DNA from: Heligmosomoides polygyrus polygyrus
Lineage: Eukaryota; Nematoda; Chromadorea; Rhabditida; Heligmosomidae
Direction: 5' to 3'
DNA length: 64,000 nucleotides
Assembly: GCA_947396885.1 (NCBI GenBank)
Contig: OX377202.1
Span: 34,215,407 to 34,279,406 of the forward strand
The notes under the pieces were generated by a model. The model was not told where the DNA came from. It searched no databases and was given only the letters and a program-made list of their open reading frames with translations. Shown here one piece after another: positions 1 through 10,727 of this stretch. Numbering within the stretch: the stretch's first letter is position 1; each line of letters opens with the position of its first letter. A program made the translations under genes and the position numbers.

Positions 1-826
1 CGACCCTTGTGTGGTTTGCGCGAGATACCCACTGGCAGTAAGGTGCGCTACGTTAGATACCCAACCTATCGGGAGGGCGGAGTGAGCTGGTGAGATCTGT
101 TCAGGGCGGACGAGTTTACGCGGCAAAGGATTGTGGTCAGCTTGCGGTTACCTGATTCTTAAGCGCCCCGCACTTCTGCGGCGTTGCCGTAGCTCTATCC
201 TTCATCATAGGGCAAGGACGCAGAGGCCGCCGGCAACGGCAGCCGTCGCCGTCCCGTACCCGAACACTTTTGCGGCAATGCCGCAGGCAGAGACTGTCTG
301 CGCTATAGCCGATCGCGCTGGGAAACTGAAATTAAACACATGCTTCCTTTAAGTTATCTGATCGATAAGGCTAATCAGCTGTTAATTTTCGACGACCCAG
401 ACGACGTCTGTGGTTGTATTTTATTGTTCTTGTGCTGGTGTTAGCTATTTCGCTTGTTTATTACCCTTTTGATAGGCTTGGTGTGATAGGTTACTTATTG
501 CGTAAGCTGTTGTTCCGTCAAGTACCACAAAATCAATCCACAAATATATCTCTCGAGCTTTTGCCGCAGGATTATTATTTCGTAGTGATATTATTTCTTT
601 GTTTTTCCATTTCAGGAAATCAATGAGTTACATCATCTCAAGAACCTCTATGCTATACTCTACTGAAACGGATGAAATGGAGAGTTCCAGCTGATTATTT
701 GATTCGGGCTCGCGTCGTTTATTGTCGCTCAGCACGATTTCCTTCGGAGCGAGTAGGTTCTAGCTTGAGTGCGCTGCGACGGCGCCGTGGAGAGGAGCGC
801 CGCAACCTAATGAATCCGCCCTACAG
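1..826. other. No gene recognised; left-edge unique or decayed sequence
   Basis: I see no supported gene here. Open frames are short and show no known motif. Base composition shifts from GC-rich (about 60-330) to AT-rich (about 400-640), which suggests unrelated fragments placed side by side. Nothing in it clearly matches the other repeats of the window. Confidence 0.5.
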
Positions 827-965
827 CGATGTTGTATTGTTGAGCTGGTAGCCAAGGTTGGTACCACGTTTATTTAACTCGACTTACGTTCCAGCGACCT
901 CGCTTCCGTCAGAGCCTGAAATTAAAGTGATCCAACCTTGCCTACCAGCCCAAAAAACAACATCG
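827..965. repeat. Foldback with arms of about 35 bp
   Basis: Sequence at 827-861 is the imperfect reverse complement of 932-965, separated by about 70 bases. The arms share GCTGGTAG..CAAGGTTGG and CCAACCTTG.CTACCAGC and end in GATGTTGT / ACAACATC. This could be a small MITE-like element or the hairpin end of a larger decayed one. No target duplication was found, so the family is unknown. Confidence 0.6.
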
Positions 966-1435
966 GTCTGAAATCAATATGCCATGGTTTATCGAAAGTC
1001 GAACTTGAACAGTTTTAACAAAACACGTCTCCAAAGCAAGATAAAAAGATACAAGATAAAAATTTATCCGCAGCTTCATTTAAGGGGAGGTCTAGCGTGC
1101 TTCGTCAGCCACTGGAAATCGACTGAATACTTTTTTGATGTGGATCTCGTTGAGCGTCTTGGTTTCCTGGATTTTTAACGCAGCTGTTATCACACGAATT
1201 CTTCCAACATCGATGAAGCGCGAATTTCAAGAAATTTCGAGGAATTTCTGAGAGCACGTAAATAGTAGTTCTTAAAGGCGCCTTAAAGGTATGGAGATTC
1301 TACCATAAAATCTTCGGAGCCCAGAAAATAGAACATTCCGATCGCTTTTTTTCTCTTTAGGCCTTCTTACTTTTATGACAGAAAGAACTGCTTTCGTACT
1401 ACTTTTCTACTTTCTACAGAATAGTATAGCGGGAT
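966..1435. other. No feature recognised
   Basis: AT-leaning sequence between a foldback and a dispersed repeat. No coding motif or repeat relation was found. Confidence 0.4.
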
Positions 1436-2000
1436 ATGGTGTGGCAAAAAAATTTCAAAATTGCTGCTATGGGGCCTGTCCACAGTCTTTCGCTTGTACG
1501 TGATTTATTATCCGAAGCACCAGTTCTCTACGCGGCGAGAAGCAAATCGTGAGAGTCCCAATCAGAAGCACTTAATCTGCATAAAGACAAACAAAATCGG
1601 TCAGTACGTTGAACGAAGCCCTTAAAAGGTCTACTGAAAATCAAGCGCATATAAAATTGGATCTGTGACATGTCTCACGAATCAGGACGCACGTTGTACG
1701 TCGTATGCGTCACGTCTTCTGAGTTGGGAAGTCTATTGTATAAGGTCTGTGACACATTTTCTGATCCCGGCGCATGTGTCACGACGTAGCCACGACGTCT
1801 ATGGCACGTCTTCTACACCCTGACACATACTGAAGGACGCTGAGAGAAAATACTGATCCCCTTCTCGTCCCCTTCACTAGTTCACCCTTTACTGGTTCCC
1901 TTCACTCTTCGGAATTCCGAAGGACGTTGGATGACGTCTGCGGAACGTATTATGGATTACGACGCACGATGGACGAGATATGTGGTACACCTGAATCCCG
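1436..2000 (+). repeat. Diverged dispersed repeat with GACGTC-type monomers
   Basis: The block is a diverged relative of 5150-5477: both contain a stretch like GAGAGAAARTACTG followed by repeated CCTTTACTGGT-like units. It also holds several decayed copies of a monomer of about 50 bp around the core GACGTC, flanked by ACGTTG and CTTCTGAAT. The same monomer recurs near 4870, 6945, 8885, 10570, 12530, 32780 and 53530. It looks like old, scattered minisatellite or transposon sequence, not a gene. Confidence 0.55.
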
Positions 2001-2009
2001 GGCTTCGGT

Positions 2010-2400
2010 CCTTGGTAGCCATTCATATCCTGACACTATGACACTTGGATCCGATCAAAAATCTTCGTATAAATGGATGATTCGGATAACGGCTATTTCA
2101 CGGGTCTCGGATTCTTGGATGATTCGAATCAAGATATCCGAAAATGATTTATTCGGATCCAATGTATACCTGACACGTTCCCTGCTCAACATATCGTAAA
2201 CGTGAGTGATAGCCGTAAGGCTTACAAGTTTGCCAGCAATCTCCCATGGTTAAGCTCAAAGAAAAACCGGCTGGTATACACCGCCCTCTGGAAGGCATCC
2301 CTTTGCTTTGGTCTCCCTCCCCATGACTACAGCTTGACTCATGGTTCAACTGAAGTACAAGTAGTAAGACTTGCGATGTTCATCAGATGGGCAACCCAGT
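2010..2400 (+). repeat. Diverged copy of the RTE 3' flank
   Basis: 2160-2350 aligns by eye with 9020-9215 and, inverted, with 28650-28840. Shared landmarks are CTGCTCAA.ATATCGTAAAC, then GCAATCTYCCAYGGTTAAG, then AACCCGGCTGG and GGCATCCCTT. At the other two places this sequence lies just 3' of an RTE reverse transcriptase, so here it is probably an old stranded 3' piece. No RTE coding sequence is next to it. Confidence 0.55.
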
Positions 2401-2960
2401 GTGGTGCTAATTAGTCGAGCCCAAGAGCTCAGTTATGCTGGACAAAACCGAAACCGTGAACCCTCGACTTGTGGTGTACGCGACGTCCTACTCCGCGACG
2501 GGTCGTCTGAGCAAAACATGAAAATCCATTAAAACTAAGCCATACCCGCGAAATCTGTTCATACTCCAGCGCCGACGCTGTCGCTCCTATCGCTCTTGTC
2601 GCTGCCGTCGCTCCAGTCGCCTATTCATAGTTGCCAGCGACAGGCGAGACCGGCGCTTAGCATTGGAGCGCGTAATCTACCTCCGCTAAAGCCCGAAGGA
2701 GCTCCACATTTGCTCGTGTTCCTAGTTCCAGGCGGTTGGCTTTGCTTTTGTCGCAAACCAATGGTAGCGACGAGTTCTCCACTAATTGTAAGAATTGAAT
2801 GAGTTTCTTAATTGCTTGGTCGGTCGTTGCGGGACCATGCCTTCCTAATCCAGTCAATATATGATTGTGTTGGAACACTTCCATCATTCCTCAAAACTTT
2901 CTTTTTATCTCCGTGTTTTTTGGCCCTTTCTTCAAAAGTTTCCGGTTTTTTCGACCGGAA
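2401..2960. other. No gene recognised; short GTCGCT-rich run
   Basis: Around 2578-2625 the motif GTCGCT or ATCGCT recurs every 9-12 bases, a small degenerate tandem run. The stretch near 2520-2560 resembles 12800-12850. Nothing else is recognisable. Confidence 0.4.
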
Positions 2961-2971
2961 AACGTAATAAA

Positions 2972-3066
2972 CAGGGATGTGGGGAAGTTTTACTGGAAAA
3001 AGCGGAAGACGAAAGGCGGAACGGAAACGCCCGCCGGAATACGAGAGGCCGAAACGGGAATGACAC
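2972..3066. repeat. Possible small hAT-like MITE relic
   Basis: The segment opens with CAGGGATGTGGGGAAG after AATAAA and is rich in CGGAA / TTCCG words. It resembles the clearer copies at 4281-4397 and 54101-54218, which begin or end with CAGGGGTGTGAGGAAATTCC. Similarity is partial and no target duplication is visible, so the call is weak. Confidence 0.3.
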
Positions 3067-3941
3067 CTATTCGCCATTTTTTCAAAAGTGCTTCTGAAAC
3101 GGCGTGAGAAGCGGCTCCCATTGCGACTTTCTTGCTCAGAACTTTCGAGCAGCAGAATCTTCCATAGATTAATGCTCATCCTCATCATAACACAGCATAA
3201 CGAAGCATGAATTCATAATATTGTTAAGATAACCTTTTAGCTATGGCTAGAGCAATAAGCGGAAATAAATTTAGGGTCTTAACTTACTATTTCAGCATAC
3301 AGTCTGTCTGCTGCTTCCATACCTAGTTTCTGCGACGGGTTTTCGCTGATGTTTTTGATGTTGAAATTTTCTTAACCTTAACTGAATTAACAACTGAGGC
3401 TACTTACTGACCCGCATTAAAAAAAACTGACTCGGGTGAAGTCTAAAACTGGAGTAGCCACCTAGATCATTTTCCGACCAGGAAAGAGATTCCTCTTAAC
3501 ATTTTTGGAAACCTGTGGCATCATGGACATGTGATGACTGCACAGATACATGTATCTGCATACTCAACATTAGCAGTTACATTACAGTCACCAAAGCTAG
3601 CATTCAGAATTCAATCTGGGATCTAACAATAAGACGATGATTGGATGACTTACTAGTCATGGTGGGTCCACACTTCCACCGGAATATTCAGTCTGGGCCA
3701 GCCTGGAACACTCACGTCTATGGTGACACAGCTGGACAGTTCCTAGGTGGTTCTCGAAGCAATAGTTATCTCAGAGTTCAACAGTCACCCTAGTCAATCA
3801 AAATAACTTTTCCTGGTAGATAGTCGTGATGCCTCATTAAAAAATGAATTGCAGAACTTCGTATGGAGGAATATAACACTTAACGAAATTAGAAGATGAA
3901 ATTTACACCTTCGATCAGGAACACTAATGCAATCTTGAGGC
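3067..3941. other. No feature recognised
   Basis: About 870 bases with no convincing coding potential, no recognisable element and no clear relation to other parts of the window. Confidence 0.4.
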
Positions 3942-5138
3942 AGACAAATGCATGGCACAACTTCTACTGAACCCTTTGTTTCATGACACTGCGCTGTATG
4001 CCTACAAAGCTTTTGAAGCTATTTGTAACTAATGGATCAAGAATTTTATGATCATTCAAGTATTGAGTGCACTTTCTTAGCATGCAATGCATACATAGGT
4101 TTCGCTGGCCCATTAGTTTTGCCCCGCACTCAGTCCTTCCCATTTTTGAATACCTTTTTTGGTAATCTAACCAATTCCAAGAATATAAATACTAGAGACA
4201 GTATTTCTCTCACAATTATATGAAGAAGAACCCTTTTTAATTGATAAGTAGATTGTGTTCAATAGAAATCTAGCGTCGAGCAGTGCCCATTTCCGTTTTC
4301 ACCTTCCGGTCCCAAAACAGGCGGAACGGAACGGAAGATCCAAAATGACCGGAAACCGGAATTCGGAACACGGCAACGGAATTTCCTCACACCCTTGATA
4401 ATAAACACGGAAGAAATCAACAAGGAACACGGAACATGTAGGCACGAAAATTGGCAGCTGTGAGGGAGAAGGAGTGTATTCAATCCCATACGTAAATTAT
4501 AGCTGAATGAATTAGATCTGCTAGAGCACTTCGCAGAAACTTCTGTTCACCTATGGTTGACTTCGTCTTGAACTGATTGTAATTTTTACAGCTCTCTATT
4601 CTTTGCATGAGCCTTGTAAAGGACATCAATCTTTAAATGGCTCGTTATAAGTACAGCTGATAGCGAGGTTCAGGCATGATTAGCTATATATAGATCAGTT
4701 TATCTTTCACGCTTGGGCAATGCCTCGACGCCTCAGTGTGAGCCACGCGGGACTCCATGTTGAACGGCAATTTTTCATCCAACATGGAGTACTGCGACGG
4801 GGGAGCTAAGGCTCTCGGTGCTTGACGCAATAGCAACGGCGGGAATTCCTGATCGTTCAGAAGACGTGCCCTAGATGTTGTGCGGAGAGGTAGAGATTCA
4901 GAAGGCGTGCCGCAGACGTCTTCCAACGTGCCTCGGGATTCAGAAGACGTACCGTAAATGTCAGTAGCCCTGTAGAGCCGATAATGCCATTTCCTAATAA
5001 GTTTCATAAAAGACTGCCTCACCAAACTTCCCAATTCGTATTTCGAATTACATGATTGCTATCGCCGCCGGAAGAGCTTTGCGGAAGGTGGAAAGTTTCG
5101 CTCGGGAGGCCAATGTTGTCGATGTAATCGATTTTCTA
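3942..5138. repeat. 1.2 kb segment, inverted copy of 53352-54558
   Basis: This segment is the reverse complement of 53352-54558 over its whole length with modest divergence. Landmarks are the shared TTCATGACACTGCGCTGTATGC near 3980 and 54510, the GACGTC-type monomers near 4870-4960 and 53530-53640, and TCGATGTAATCGATTTTC at 5120-5137 and 53352. A frame of 116-117 codons survives in both copies but shows no known domain. It may be a non-autonomous transposon or an inverted segmental duplication; its ends are not terminal inverted repeats that I can see. Confidence 0.7.
4281..4397 (-). mobile_element. Small TIR element (hAT-like MITE candidate) inside the 1.2 kb repeat
   Basis: The 117-bp stretch runs from CAGTGCCCATTTCCG to the reverse complement of CAAGGGTGTGAGGAAATTCC, which gives loose terminal inverted repeats rich in TTTCCG. 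The inverted paralog at 54101-54218 has the same element. Ends starting CAGGGGTGTG fit hAT-type termini, but no 8-bp target duplication is visible. Confidence 0.35.
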
Positions 5139-5149
5139 TCCGGTGATAT

Positions 5150-5477
5150 TTGGTTTTCTCCCAGGTTTAACCGATTGGGGTAGGAGATGCGTGGGTATTA
5201 CATTATTACATTACCAGACCTGGCCGCCAAACGCCTGTTTGGTAGGGCAAAATCTTCAAAAATGCTCTTATGAAGCCTGTCTACCCTCTTTCTCATGTAC
5301 GCGGTGCACCCCGACGAACCTGGCAGGAGGTCTGTAGCCCGTCTTTAGAAACTTGATACACGATGAACGATATTGAGAGAAAGTACTGGCCCCCTTTATT
5401 GATCCTCCTTACTGGTCTCCCTCTACTGGTCTCTTCTTTCCTTATCCCCCTTTACTGTTCCCACTTACTCAGAACCC
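5150..5477 (+). repeat. Diverged dispersed repeat, host of the hAT insertion
   Basis: This is related to 1436-1920, sharing the GAGAGAAAGTACTG stretch and pyrimidine-rich CCTTTACTGGTC units. It is cut at 5478-5485 by a hAT element and resumes at 6941 with GTTGGACGACGTCTTCCG, matching the ACGTTGGATGACGTCTGCGG of the first copy. Confidence 0.55.
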
Positions 5478-5485
5478 CTACGCAC
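5478..5485. repeat. 8-bp target-site duplication, left (CTACGCAC)
   Basis: CTACGCAC immediately precedes the CAGGGGTGCACA end of the hAT element. The identical octamer follows its other end at 6941-6948. An exact 8-bp duplication is the hAT signature. Confidence 0.9.
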
Positions 5486-5773
5486 CAGGGGTGCACATTT
5501 AGCGATTAACGATTTAACGAATTTAACGAATTAACGGCATTTTTCGTTAAAATCTGGCTTAACGACTTAACGGAAATTTTTAGAAATTTAACGGAATTTT
5601 TAACGGACGTTTTTCTCGTGAGTTTCCCACATTTGCCCTCAATCTTCACTAATTTTGCAGGTCTCATCCTCCCGAATAGGACTGTTCCTGAAAAAAAAAC
5701 TAATGAAACCGGGAAGAATATTTTTATGTTTCCATGGATTTGTTCTGAATTTTTGGAAACAATGCATTTTGTG

Positions 5774-6069
5774 GGCGCGTGCAGCGCAATCGGAAGAGGT
5801 GCTTGCTGTCGCGTGTACCTGATACCATTTTCCCGGTTCGAATTTTCCGTTCGAGCAAAACAAGCCCTCCATCCCTCCGATGTCGGAGAATTGGTAGAAT
5901 GGGCACCATACTTGTCTGGAAGGGATAAAAGCGCTGAATTCTTCATCGGCTGGCCACCGCAAGGCATGCGTACGGCCAAACACGCATTCAAATTGCCTCC
6001 ACGATATCACATAGAAACGGAATGCGTGGCGCTTCCCAAAAGAGAATGAATAACGCTGTCCTTCATCCG
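5774..6069 (+). mobile_element. tRNA-derived SINE inside hAT copy A
   Basis: The head GGCGCGTGCAGCGCAATCGG resembles an A box, and CGGTTCGAATTTTCC about 55 bases later resembles a B box of an RNA polymerase III promoter. The body and the end (GAATGAATAACGCTGTCCTTCATCC) match the other SINE copies in this window. The same insertion is present in hAT copies B and C, so it arrived before the hAT family spread, or the family spread from one carrier. Confidence 0.75.
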
Positions 6070-6154
6070 TTCCTCTAATGCATTTGGAGCTAGAAATTTC
6101 CTCTTCGAACCCACAAGCACGGCAACGAATCCACAAAGATGCTTGTCTAATCTC

Positions 6155-6277
6155 CTCGTAAGATATGCCTATCCTCACCTGGCGTTGCTTATCCCAGAAT
6201 ACTTTTGCTCGCCACCTGGAATAGTTGAGGCGGAGACGACGTTTTCGGCCGTTGGACGTGTTTTAAATGATTTTTGA
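6155..6277 (+). pseudogene. hAT transposase C-terminal dimerisation domain remnant
   Basis: The frame 6155-6274, ending at TGA 6275-6277, reads a YPHLALLIPEYF segment followed about 10 residues later by EAETTFSAVGRVLN. This matches the conserved hAT C-terminal pattern (Yp.La.l...y, then a sERvFS.aG.v signature). A shifted frame just downstream gives LLFLNVN, which resembles the end of that domain. The catalytic part of the transposase is missing. Equivalent segments lie at about 14380-14500 and 16937-17131. Confidence 0.75.
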
Positions 6278-6940
6278 AAAACGCCAACAACAAAAATTTG
6301 GAGCGCTACTTTTCTTGAACGTTAACAACATTGACGACGTGTCACACCTTGCGGCAGCGTGGGACCTTTTGACATGATGTCGTGTCAGGGTCCCAACGTT
6401 GCAATGGATTGGTCCCGCGCACCAGGCGCTCGAAAGTCGTGCGTTCGACAACGTGTTAACATCCCACTGATAGGCTTTCAATAGCATTTTTTAAATAGTT
6501 CTTTCTGTAGCTAATGGGCTGGGGCCCGCCCCGAGATTGTATGTACATGCTCGTAGAACAGCCACACAAGGGATCCGGGTTCTGCCTGATCTCACATTTT
6601 AAGATGCGTTGTCGGTGATCATCTTCAGTGATAATTCCTCAGCTGTTTTTATTTCAATCCCTGTAGATAATTTGTTGTTGAAGGCTTGTTTATTTTTCTA
6701 TGTTGAATTGTTTATTTTAATTGCAGTGTTGCACTACATTCCTTGAACTTAGCTGCTGATCTCTTGAAGTTGAAACCCATACTCATAGGTTTTTCCTTGA
6801 TTTTTTCACTAGAAATAATGGTTTACAGCTAATTGTGCTTTTTAACGAAATTTAACGATTTACCGGAAATTTAACGAAAATTTTCCGTTAAAAAATTTCG
6901 TTCAAAATATTTAACGCACAAAATTTTGTGTGCATCCCTG

Positions 6941-6948
6941 CTACGCAC
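6941..6948. repeat. 8-bp target-site duplication, right (CTACGCAC)
   Basis: Identical to 5478-5485, directly after the right hAT end CATCCCTG. Confidence 0.9.
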
Positions 6949-7044
6949 GTTGGACGACGTCTTCCGCATGTCTTTGGAAGCCCAACGCACTTTGTACGTC
7001 TACGTCTACGGCCACGGATCTCCCTCGATAGAGAGCCTTCGAGC
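6949..7044 (+). repeat. GACGTC-type dispersed monomers
   Basis: The sequence continues the dispersed repeat broken by the hAT element, with GTTGGACGACGTCTTCCGC and AACGCACTTTGTACGTCTACG. It runs directly into the 5'-truncated end of RTE copy 1. Confidence 0.5.
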
Positions 7045-8873
7045 TTGCGAAGCTATGCAGAGCGGCGATAAAGGAAGATCTCAAGGAGAGAAGGGCGGAA
7101 GTGTTGGCTGAAGCAGCAGAGGCAGGGTTGAGCATACACAATGACCGCCGAAACTTCGCCAACTTCAAGACTAAGATGACCGCTCTCCGACGTCCCGACG
7201 GAACCGTCACCTCTTCCAGAAGGACCGTGGAGAAGGTCATCCACGACTTCTACTCCGATCTCTTCGATAGCCACGTCCACCTGCCGCCATGCCATCTTCC
7301 GCAGGATGGATACGTCATTCCCTCTGTTCTCCCTTCCGAGATCCGACACGCCATCTCGTCGGGGAAGAAACGTACAGCACCCGGCCCTGACAGGATCATA
7401 CCCGAACACCTGAAGAACCTCCCGCCAGCGCTCATCAACACCCTGGCGCGGCTCTTAACACGATACCTGTCGGAGTGCAAGGTTCCATCTCAGTGGAAGA
7501 CCAGCGAGACCGTCTTGCTGTACAAGAAGGGAGACGTGCACGACATTGGCAAATATCGCCCGATCTGCCTGCTGTCCGTAGTCTACAAGCTGTTCACTCG
7601 AGTCATCCTGAATAGGATCAGCAGAACGCTGGACGAAAGACAGCCACGTGAGCAGGCAGCATTTCGGAGAGGAATCAGCACGGTCGACCACATACACACC
7701 ATTATGAAGCTTATCGAAGTGTCGCGAGAGTATAAGCTGCCGCTGTGCCTTACGTTCATCGACCTGAAGAAGGCATTCGACTCCGTCGAGACTGAAGCGG
7801 TCATGGAAGCCCTGCTCACTCAGAGCGTTCCTACTCAGTACATCAGAGTCCTACGAGAACTGTACAGTGGATTCACGACCAAGATCTCTCCATTCTACAA
7901 CGACGTCGTCATCGACGTAAGGAGAGTGGTTCGGCAAGGGGATACCATATCCCCGAAGCTCTTCAGCGCCACCCTCGAAAACGTCATGCGCGAACTAGAA
8001 TGGGAAGACATGGGAGTGAAGGTCGACGGCCAGAAGCTGCACCATTTTCGTTTCGCTGACGACATCGTGCTCATAACACCGAGCATCAGCCAGGCGGAGC
8101 GAATGCTGGCTGACTTCGATCGTGCATGTGGGAATGTTGAACTGCAGCTGAATCTTACGAAGACGATGTTCATGAGGAACGCACAAGTTTTTGATGCCCC
8201 ATTTTCGCTCAACGGAACGAACATCTCCGAATGCTCCAGCTACGTGTATCTGGGTCGCGAAGTCAATATGGCCAGCGACCTAGCGCCGGAGCTGAGCAAA
8301 AGGAAACGAGCGGCTTGGGGAGCTTTCAAGAGCGTCGAAGAAGTCGAGAAGAAAACGAAGAACGTCCGACTCCGTGTCCACCTATTCGACTCTACCGTTC
8401 TTCCTGCCCTAACATACGCCTCAGAGACCTAGACTATACGAAAGCAGGATGAACACGCGATCAGCGTTGCGCAGCGCGGAATCGAGAGGACGATGTCCGG
8501 AGTGTCACGACTCACGCAAGTGAGAGAAGGCCTCCGGAGTTCCGAGCTTCGCCGACGTTCGAAGATCAGAGACGCTGTCACGTGGGCCAAGTTGTCGAAA
8601 ATTAGGTGGGCCGGCCACGTAATGCGCTTCGCAGCCACCCGCTGGACGAGAGCCGTTACCGACTGGATTCCGCGAGATGTCAAGAGAACACCGGGACACC
8701 GACCAACGCGTTGGTCGGACTTCTTCGTGAAAGCCCTGAACGACCGATATGACGCTCTTCGTGTCCCTCGAGCGAGGAGGATCTATTGGACCACTCTGGC
8801 ACGCGACAGGGACGAATGGAGACGCTGCTGGCGCCTGCTCGAGCAAGTCGATGATCAACGGGACGACAGGTGA
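7045..8873 (+). pseudogene. RTE-type non-LTR retrotransposon copy 1, 5'-truncated: reverse transcriptase
   Basis: This is the reverse transcriptase half of an RTE-clade LINE, which copies its own RNA at a nicked target site. The frame is open from about 7047 to a TAG at 8430-8432, then continues in the same frame to a stop near 8871. One nonsense change (the codon paralog 3 reads as Trp) is the main defect. Motifs in order are RPICLLSVVYKLF, a motif A like LTFIDLKKAFDSV, motif B RQGDTISPKLFS, and the catalytic FADDIVL at about 8057. A C-terminal tail with RWAGHVMR and PTRWSDFF follows, as in RTE proteins. The endonuclease half present in copy 3 is absent; the break at about 7045 fits ordinary 5' truncation. 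Copies 2 and 3 are on the other strand. Confidence 0.9.
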
Positions 8874-9218
8874 TACAGGTGATACGTCTACGGCAGGTCT
8901 TCTGCATCTCAATCACCCACGTTGGACAACGTCTTCATAGGCCTTCTAAACTTCAACGCACTTTGGACGATATCTGTGGCACATCTTCCGATCTCCGGAG
9001 CTCTGCATTTGATCGTCCTCCATACCATGACGCGTTGCCTGCTCAAAATATCGTAAACTTCGACGATCCGCCGCCTAGGATATAGTTCGTCAGCAATCTT
9101 CCACGGTTAAGCCGAAAGAAAACCCGGCTGGCAATCCCTGCCCTGTCGAAGCCATCCCTTGGCTTTAGTCCCCTACCCGTGACTGACAACGTAACCCACG
9201 GATTAAGCGAATTATGTA
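8874..9218 (+). repeat. Sequence 3' of RTE copy 1, shared with the inverted copy
   Basis: This matches 28646-28995 inverted, and in diverged form 2160-2350. It may be the RTE 3' untranslated region plus flank. It includes GACGTC-type monomers (about 8885-8990). The Helitron-like element starts directly after it, after the A at 9218. Confidence 0.65.
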
Positions 9219-9850
9219 TCCTACTATATTTAAAGGAGCAGTGTGTGTGCATACGTGTTTCCGTCCGTCACAACTGGAGTGGGGGTTGCCTGGTGGTTTA
9301 GCAGCCGTGCTGATCACGTCGACAATCGCGCATGGCGAACCGTAGACGTGTGCATGGCAAGCCGTAGAGGCGCCGAACACGTCGGCAACCGTGCATGGCA
9401 AGCCGTAGACGTGCCGATCACGTCGGCAGTGTGCATGGCAAGCCGTAAACGCGCCGAACACGTCGGCAACCGCGCATGGCGAACCGTTGACGTGCCGAAC
9501 ACGTCGGCAACCGTGCATGGCAAGCCGTAGACGTGCCGAACATTTAGATGATCGTAGATGGGGCGTTCACAGCAGGGGAGGCAATTGATATCGATTTTTT
9601 GTGGATGTCGTTCAAGCGGCACGGAACTTCAGCCTTGGGGGTAGTCAAGGTCGCTGAACACGAGTCCTAAGTTCGTTTCTAAATAGTGGATCGCCATCAA
9701 TCGATATTGGGCAAATTAGCGTTTTTGTAAATGTCATCCGTTTTTTTGCATTTTTTCAACTTGCCCTAATCGACGTAGTTAAAATGTTCTTCCTGAGGAA
9801 CATCCTCAACGTCCATGCGGCCTCTCGCACGGACGTCTTCTTGTAGTAAG
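9219..9850 (+). mobile_element. Helitron-like non-autonomous element, copy 1
   Basis: The 5' end TCCTACTATATTTAAAGGAG follows an A, as expected for Helitron insertion between A and T. A GTGTG-rich segment, CCGTCACAACTGGAGTGGGGG, a 41-bp minisatellite and an ATCGAT-rich unit follow in the order seen in the other four copies. Near 9818-9843 a hairpin (CGTCCATGCG / CGCACGGACG) resembles the 3' hairpin, but no clear CTRR end follows, so the 3' limit is uncertain. No Rep/helicase coding sequence is present. Confidence 0.65.
9305..9545 (+). repeat. 41-bp minisatellite, about 6 units
   Basis: Units of the type GCATGGCRARCCGTAGACG followed by TGCCGAACACGTCGGCAACC repeat in tandem, with small length differences. 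This is the same monomer (opposite orientation) as the array at 18779-19236 and the shorter arrays in the other Helitron-like copies. Confidence 0.85.
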
Positions 9851-10199
9851 ATAAGACAGCCGACGGAAGCTGTTCGTAACACGTGGAAAGTTTCCATCGG
9901 GAGGCCCATATCGATTGATGTTGTCGATTTTAGCTAGATAGGGAAGTTCCTTTATTTGTTTGTCTGTCGATGACGTTTAAGCAATCCACCACTGCTGTAT
10001 CAGTCCCGCCTGGAAAAAGTTCTCTTCAACCTGGCGCTTGCAGTCAATTTGACGCTATAGTGAAGTGGAGGATCCTGCTGGGGGGCGAGGGAACCTCAGG
10101 GACGAAGGTACTGATAAATGCAAACAACGGCGTCACTGAATGCCGAATGTTGAACGTAAAGAGCTGCAATATATTTCCTGCATCTAGCTGGGCTAATTG
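9851..10199 (+). repeat. Flank shared with inverted copy at 27757-28105
   Basis: The sequence beyond the Helitron-like element, including GTGGAAAGTTTCCATCGGGAGG and GGCGCTTGCAGTCAATTTGACG, matches the reverse complement of 27757-28105 and stops at about 10199 (GGGCTAATT). It marks the outer limit of the inverted duplication. No gene is seen in it. Confidence 0.75.
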
Positions 10200-10727
10200 A
10201 AACTCATTTCTGGTTACTACGTGTTCGTATGTATAATTTGACTGTAGTTCACGTAAGCAATTCATATCACCTTTCCTTCTGCCAATCTTCGAGTTTCCTC
10301 GATGTTTTGTGCTCTTCTTTGATTTTCTCCTCGCTTGTTATAGTTTCCGATCGATAATCCGGAACGATTTGAAGAAAAGGGCCGAGAAGCACAAAAACGC
10401 GGAGGGAAAACGTGCTCGGAGAAGACGGCCTTTTCAACGCTAAACGCCACTGCGTACTGATTAGAACAGGGCGGCTGGCGCGTGGCCTCGAAACGATCGT
10501 CCGAGTACTGTGGGAAGCCCGTCCAATCGTTGGCGGACAACTCGTTGCTACCCTTTATAATTGAGAGTTATGACACCGCGTAACGTCTTCTGGGTCCGAA
10601 CGCACGTTGCATGCTTGTTTCACGTGTTCTGAATTCGAAGCATTTTACACGACTGTTTCGCCCGGATACGTACACATGTTAAACTTCAAACCTTAACTAT
10701 AAGCACAACTAGACGTTAAACTGTCCT
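10200..10727. other. No gene recognised
   Basis: A 92-codon open frame on the minus strand (10262-10540) shows no known domain. GACGTC-type monomers lie at about 10568-10650. No other feature is seen. Confidence 0.35.

Larger units (their letters stand above)
5486..6940 (+). mobile_element. hAT transposon copy A (1455 bp, decayed)
   Basis: The ends are CAGGGGTGCACA and TGTGTGCATCCCTG, followed inward by many TTAACG words on the left and CGTTAAA words on the right. Exact CTACGCAC duplications flank it. Inside lies a remnant of the hAT C-terminal dimerisation domain (6155-6277) and a tRNA-derived SINE (about 5774-6069). It is far too short for a full hAT transposase of 600-700 codons and has no long frame, so it is non-autonomous. 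Two further copies (13728 and 16366) share the same internal layout including the SINE. Confidence 0.88.

Noticed and set aside
2808..3188. Minus-strand 126-codon frame as a gene
   Set aside because: It runs through the CGGAA-rich MITE-like relic and gives an Arg/Phe/Ser-biased product without a domain.
5639..6178. Minus-strand frame of 179 codons across hAT copy A
   Set aside because: It reads the SINE and hAT sequence backwards; similar frames appear wherever the SINE occurs (for example 21600, 37983, 55476), so it is a shadow.
10262..10540. Minus-strand 92-codon frame as a gene
   Set aside because: No domain and no conservation elsewhere in the window to support it.
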